Assembly (NCBI GenBank): GCA_913020235.1
Contig: CAJWBT010000093.1
Location: 1-8,205 of the forward strand
Direction: 5' to 3'
Origin: an uncultured Chloroflexota bacterium
Lineage (GTDB): Bacteria > Chloroflexota > Dehalococcoidia > UBA3495
Length of the DNA: 8,205 nucleotides
Shown here: positions 5,708 to 8,205 of the stretch, piece by piece
How positions within the stretch are numbered: position 1 is the first letter of the stretch
Layout: each line of letters starts with the position of its first letter
Program-made: the position numbers and the translations under genes
The notes under the pieces: model-generated
Told to the model about the DNA's origin: nothing
What the model saw: only the letters and a program-made list of their open reading frames with translations
The model's database searches: none

Positions 5708-6739
5708 ATGTTCGAAAGGATAGCTATTGTTGGGTGTGGCGCGATCGGAGGCACCATCGGAGGGTACTTGACCAGAGCGGGCCACGATGTGACCATCATT
5801 GACCCCTGGGCCGACCATGTGAACGCGATGAAACAGAACGGCCTACGGGTGACGGCGATGGATGAGGAATTCACCGTACCGGTGAATGCGGTCCATTTGG
5901 GGGAAGCCAGCGGCATTCCTCGACCCTTCGACCTCGTATTCCTCTCGATGAAGTCCTACGACACCGTCTGGGCGGTGCACTTCATCCTGCCCCTTCTCAA
6001 GAGCACCGGCTCCATAGTGTCGGCCCAAAACGCGGTCAACGACGAGCTGATAGCGCCCATCGTGGGCTATACCAGGGAGACGGGTTGTGTCATCACCCTG
6101 GGAGCCGGCATGTACGAACCGGGCCACGTGCTTCGGACCAGCATGCCCGGCAGGCACGCTTTGACCCTCGGAGAGCCGACCGGCATGGTAACACCTCGTG
6201 TCAAAGCTCTCGCGGAGATGATGGGGTGCATTGGGCCCACCAAGGTCACCACCAATCTCTGGGGCGAACGGTGGGCAAAGCTGGCCACCAACTGCATGGC
6301 CAACTCTCTGTGCGCCCTCACGGGTCTGGGGTCCGCGGCCAGCAGGACCACACCCGTGGTGGTGGATGTATCGGTGAGGATAGCCTCGGAAGTGGCCAAC
6401 GCCGGACAGGCCCTGGGAGTGGAAGTGGAGCCGATAAACGGCATCCCAGCCGATATGTACCGGCGGGCGGACGACGGCCAGGTAATGGAGGAGATTAAGG
6501 ACAGGCTGGCCGAAGGCGCAGGCCAACTGGGAGAGGGACGGCCCTCAATGGCGCAGGACGTCCTCAAGGGCCGCCATACGGAGATAGATTACCTGAACGG
6601 GTACGTGGCCAGACGGGGAGGAGAGGTGGGCACAGCGGCCCTGGCCAACGAGGCCATTACCGAACTGGTGAAACAGGTAGAGCGAGGGGAGATCGTGCCC
6701 GACGCGTCCAACATCAGGTTCCTTGAGTCCTTCGCCTAA
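5708..6739 (+). CDS. Ketopantoate reductase (ApbA/PanE) family oxidoreductase
   Basis: A 343-residue protein, slightly longer than E. coli PanE (about 300). The N-terminal NADP-binding Rossmann fold has IAIVGCGAIGG (5-15). SMKSYDT (80-86) carries the conserved Lys82. The helical C-terminal domain has LWGERWAKLATNCMANSL (184-201) with the expected catalytic Lys191 and substrate-site Asn195 and Asn199. It ends in the family signature RPSMAQDVLKGRHTEIDYL (278-296), containing Ser280 and Glu292. All key residues are therefore present. PanE reduces 2-dehydropantoate to pantoate with NADPH in pantothenate/CoA synthesis. Many paralogues of this longer type sit in catabolic clusters and reduce other 2-oxo acids, and no panB or panC is visible here. 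Pantoate synthesis is possible but unproven. It appears monocistronic, with its own promoter and a 401-nt gap downstream. Confidence 0.9.
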   Translation: MFERIAIVGCGAIGGTIGGYLTRAGHDVTIIDPWADHVNAMKQNGLRVTAMDEEFTVPVNAVHLGEASGIPRPFDLVFLSMKSYDTVWAVHFILPLLKSTGSIVSAQNAVNDELIAPIVGYTRETGCVITLGAGMYEPGHVLRTSMPGRHALTLGEPTGMVTPRVKALAEMMGCIGPTKVTTNLWGERWAKLATNCMANSLCALTGLGSAASRTTPVVVDVSVRIASEVANAGQALGVEVEPINGIPADMYRRADDGQVMEEIKDRLAEGAGQLGEGRPSMAQDVLKGRHTEIDYLNGYVARRGGEVGTAALANEAITELVKQVERGEIVPDASNIRFLESFA

Positions 6740-6789
6740 CGCGCTGAATCATCGTAGGGCGGGCGCCGTCATTTGGGCTGCGATGGGGC

Positions 6790-6939
6790 CTAGTTGAGAT
6801 GGAGCGGGTCGGTGAGCTTGACTCCACGATGGCCCTGTGCCCGCGCCACGGTATTGCCGGCAGTTCTTCCAGGCTTGCCCTCCATTGGCTCAAAGCTTAC
6901 GAAAACCGCATTGAAAAACCGCGTTGAAAGCACTTGCGC
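6790..6939 (-). pseudogene. Possible coding remnant or small ORF, unrecognised
   Basis: On the minus strand a frame is open for 49 codons between TGA 6942-6940 and TAG 6792-6790. Its translation looks protein-like, for example FNAVFVSFEPMEGKPGR and then ARAQGHRGVKLTDPLHLN at the end. The first ATG (6885-6883) would give only 31 residues and has no Shine-Dalgarno. It could be the tail of a decayed gene whose 5' part is gone, or a chance open frame in GC-rich DNA. I recognise no family. Confidence 0.2.
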
Positions 6940-6975
6940 TCAGTCACTTTTCATAATGTTGGTGTTTCGCACGTC

Positions 6976-7004
6976 TTGCGCGCGCTCGATTGGAGCCCTA
7001 TACT
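6976..7004 (+). promoter_or_regulatory. Candidate promoter for the ATPase-subunit operon
   Basis: TATACT (6999-7004; five of six match TATAAT) follows TTGCGC (6976-6981; only TTG matches) with 17-nt spacing. Transcription would start near 7011 and give a leader of about 130 nt that includes the hairpin at 7044-7080. Confidence 0.35.
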
Positions 7005-7043
7005 TCACCCCCAGAAGTTGGTTTTCTCGCACCCTGTTGTGAG

Positions 7044-7080
7044 TCTGAATGAGGGCCGCCTCCGACGGGCCTCATTCAGA
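7044..7080 (+). terminator. Strong hairpin, weak terminator or leader structure
   Basis: TCTGAATGAGG (7044-7054) and CCTCATTCAGA (7070-7080) are perfect 11-bp complements. Three further pairs (CCG 7056-7058 / CGG 7066-7068) lie inside after a one-base mismatch. Only TTT follows before GTAAT, so it is a poor rho-independent terminator. It lies 305 nt past the upstream stop but 60 nt before the next start, which fits a leader or attenuator element at least as well. The class is uncertain. Confidence 0.45.
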
Positions 7081-7083
7081 TTT

Positions 7084-7110
7084 GTAATATGCTCTACTAG
7101 GAAGTATTAC
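7084..7110. repeat. Spaced inverted repeat GTAATA-N15-TATTAC
   Basis: GTAATA (7084-7089) and TATTAC (7105-7110) are exact reverse complements separated by 15 nt, just after the hairpin and 30 nt before the ATPase gene. This could be an operator or a second, weaker stem. With six-base arms, chance is a real alternative. Confidence 0.3.
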
Positions 7111-7128
7111 GGTTGCTAACGCCGTCCC

Positions 7129-7136
7129 GGAGGTGA
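7129..7136 (+). promoter_or_regulatory. Strong Shine-Dalgarno of the first ATPase gene
   Basis: GGAGGTGA, an extended match to the anti-Shine-Dalgarno, ends 4 nt before ATG 7141 and supports that start. Confidence 0.75.
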
Positions 7137-7140
7137 GCCT

Positions 7141-7935
7141 ATGGCATTCGCAGGAATAGATGTTGGAGCAGAAACGACCAAGGCCGTAATCCTGGAAGAC
7201 GGCCGGGTCTTGGCGCATTCCATCGGGCATCAGGGCAGGCATGCCGCCTCCACCGTTGCGGCGTCGATGCTGGATGAGGCGACGCAGAAGGCCGGTGTCT
7301 CCTTGGAGCAGTTGGAGCACGTCGGCGTAACGGGCATAGGCAGAGAGCAGGTGAACGGGGGGTGGGCGAAAGTCCCCGAACCTTCCGCTCTAGCTAGGGG
7401 AATCCCCCATTTCGTTCCCTCTGCGAAAACCGTGTTGGACATAGGCGCCCAGAAGGCCCTGGCGGTGGGATGCGTGGATAGCAGGGTCAGGAAGCAGGCA
7501 AAGAACGAGAAATGTGCCTCTGGAAGCGGCCTGTATCTGGAGGTGGTGTGCGACATCCTGGGCGTTGACATTGATGAGATGGGGGCATTGGCGCTGACCT
7601 CGGAGGCGCCGGTGGAGGTTGCCCACGTCTGCACGGTGTTCGCCGAGTCTGAGATCATCTCCCTGATTCATGTCAAGCGGGAGAAGAAAGAGAATATTGT
7701 GGCGGGGGTCCTGCTTGGCATGGCCAAACGCCTTTACCCGCTAGTGTTGAAAGCCGGAATGGAGCAGGATGTGGTGGTTGTCGGGGGGGTTGCCAAAAAC
7801 CAGGGCATCTTGAAGTTCTTGGAAGAAACGGTCGGGTTCTCTGTGCTCACCACCGAAGTCCCGGAAATCGTGGGCGCCGTCGGGGCCGCCGTGACCGCTC
7901 GCGCTTTGGCGCGGGCCGCGTCAGAGGGGAGTTAG
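7141..7935 (+). CDS. BadF/BadG/BcrA/BcrD-family ATPase, BcrD/BadG-like subunit
   Basis: A 264-residue, single-module ASKHA ATPase, the expected size for BcrD/BadG or HgdC-type activases. Motifs in order: phosphate-1 loop GIDVGAETTKAVIL (5-18); TGIGRE (64-69); phosphate-2 loop DIGAQKALAV (100-109); KNEKCASGSGLYLEV (121-135) with Cys125; VCTVFAESEIISL (163-175) with Cys164; and the adenosine motif VVVVGGVAKNQG (211-222). Cys125 and Cys164 match the two cysteines per subunit that hold a [4Fe-4S] cluster across the dimer. Such proteins hydrolyse ATP to lower the potential of an electron passed to a benzoyl-CoA reductase or 2-hydroxyacyl-CoA dehydratase. The DIGAQ loop, rather than DIGGQD, resembles the BcrD/BadG type more than the BcrA/BadF or HgdC type. 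Only 2 nt separate it from a second, different ATPase gene, which points to a heterodimeric pair as in class I benzoyl-CoA reductase. The partner reductase is not in the window. Confidence 0.9.
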   Translation: MAFAGIDVGAETTKAVILEDGRVLAHSIGHQGRHAASTVAASMLDEATQKAGVSLEQLEHVGVTGIGREQVNGGWAKVPEPSALARGIPHFVPSAKTVLDIGAQKALAVGCVDSRVRKQAKNEKCASGSGLYLEVVCDILGVDIDEMGALALTSEAPVEVAHVCTVFAESEIISLIHVKREKKENIVAGVLLGMAKRLYPLVLKAGMEQDVVVVGGVAKNQGILKFLEETVGFSVLTTEVPEIVGAVGAAVTARALARAASEGS

Positions 7936-7937
7936 AC

Positions 7938-8205
7938 ATGTTGTTTGCTGGAGTCGACGTAGGTAGCTTGACCGCCAAGGCGGCGATACTCGACGAAGGA
8001 GAGATCATCTCCTGGTCGGTAATCCCCACCGGGCCCGACAGCGTGAAGGCCGCTCGTGACGCCCTGGACAAGGCCCGGCTTTCGGCCTCAGTGGAGATCG
8101 ATGACCTGAAGAGCATCGTGGCAACCGGCTACGGTAGAGAGAACGTCGATTTCTCCTCGGCCAGTGTTACCGAGATCTCCTGCCATGCCAAGGGCACCTG
8201 GTGGT
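7938..8205 (+). CDS. BadF/BcrA-family ATPase, BcrA/BadF-like subunit, N-terminal fragment
   Basis: A frame opens at ATG 7938, 2 nt after the previous stop, with AGGGGAG (7925-7931) 6 nt upstream. It runs off the right edge after 89 residues. The N-terminus has the phosphate-1 loop FAGVDVGSLTAKAAIL (3-18), and ATGYGRENV (62-70) followed by VTEISCHAKG (77-86) is a clear signature of this family. It is a paralogue of the gene before it, with clearly different sequence, as expected for the two unlike ATPase subunits of a benzoyl-CoA-reductase-type complex. The FeS cysteines, phosphate-2 loop and C-terminus lie outside the window, so its full length and integrity are unknown. Translational coupling with the upstream gene is likely. 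Confidence 0.88.
   Translation, partial: MLFAGVDVGSLTAKAAILDEGEIISWSVIPTGPDSVKAARDALDKARLSASVEIDDLKSIVATGYGRENVDFSSASVTEISCHAKGTWW

Larger units (their letters stand above)
6740..7140. other. Intergenic region upstream of the ATPase-subunit genes
   Basis: No confident gene lies in these 401 nt. The contents are a possible minus-strand coding remnant (6790-6939), a short imperfect direct repeat (GAAAACCGCATT then GAAAAACCGCGTT, 6901-6925), a candidate promoter (6976-7004), a strong hairpin (7044-7080), a spaced inverted repeat (7084-7110) and a strong Shine-Dalgarno (7129-7136). The plus-strand open frame at 6794-7042 shows no recognisable domain and is not called. Confidence 0.6.

Noticed and set aside
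5843..6526. Minus-strand open frame (227 codons) opposite the ketopantoate-reductase-family gene
   Set aside because: It is antisense to a gene with all catalytic residues in place, and its translation matches no family I know.
6794..7042. Plus-strand open frame of 82 codons before the ATPase genes
   Set aside because: No domain was recognised, its composition is Arg/Ser/Leu-rich like non-coding GC-rich DNA, and it overlaps the promoter candidate.
1..8205. tRNA or rRNA genes, insertion-sequence transposase, toxin-antitoxin or phage genes
   Set aside because: I looked for these on both strands and saw no supporting cloverleaf, rRNA stretch or relevant protein motif; a covariance-model search was not possible here.

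Overview
This GC-rich window (by eye; not computed) carries seven protein-coding genes or gene fragments, all of recognisable enzyme families and most of them acting on CoA thioesters or small organic acids. The mix is a MmgE/PrpD-family protein, a DAO-type flavoprotein, an Old-Yellow-Enzyme/dienoyl-CoA-reductase-type flavoprotein, a class III (CaiB/FRC) CoA-transferase, a ketopantoate-reductase-family protein and two BadF/BcrA-type ATPases. Together with palindromic intergenic repeats whose cores resemble ones I associate with Chloroflexota (Dehalococcoidia/SAR202-like) genomes, this suggests an uncultivated environmental bacterium with a catabolic lifestyle and probably an anaerobic or facultative metabolism. 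The taxonomic guess is inference; Deltaproteobacteria-like or Tectomicrobia/Rokubacteria-like genomes are not excluded.

Layout. At 1-320 (+) is the 3' end of a MmgE/PrpD gene, followed after 75 nt by an FAD-dependent oxidoreductase (396-1550, +). A 591-nt intergenic block (1551-2141) between convergent genes holds repeats: four 26-nt tandem units, an inverted-repeat element, four degenerate 33-nt tandem units, a roughly 135-bp MITE-like palindromic element and one more hairpin. On the minus strand, a class III CoA-transferase (5408-4209) and a 655-residue OYE/TMADH/FadH-type oxidoreductase (4109-2142) form a likely two-gene unit with a 99-nt gap. A 299-nt divergent intergenic region (5409-5707) has a plausible sigma70-like promoter and a short perfect inverted repeat. 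It leads into a ketopantoate-reductase-family gene (5708-6739, +). A 401-nt intergenic region (6740-7140) has a possible promoter, a strong hairpin and a possible minus-strand coding remnant. The window ends in two adjacent ATPase genes (7141-7935 and 7938 to beyond the end), related to the two different ATPase subunits of ATP-dependent benzoyl-CoA reductase.

How they may fit together (inference). The CoA-transferase could load an organic acid onto CoA. The OYE-type enzyme could reduce an unsaturated or otherwise oxidised product. The paired ATPases would energise electron transfer to a benzoyl-CoA-reductase-like or 2-hydroxyacyl-CoA-dehydratase-like partner encoded beyond the right edge. No undescribed defence or mobile system is evident. 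The most notable points are active-site substitutions in the OYE-type enzyme and the CoA-transferase, both implying substrates other than those of the named relatives, and the dense stacking of unrelated repeat families at the convergent gene junction.
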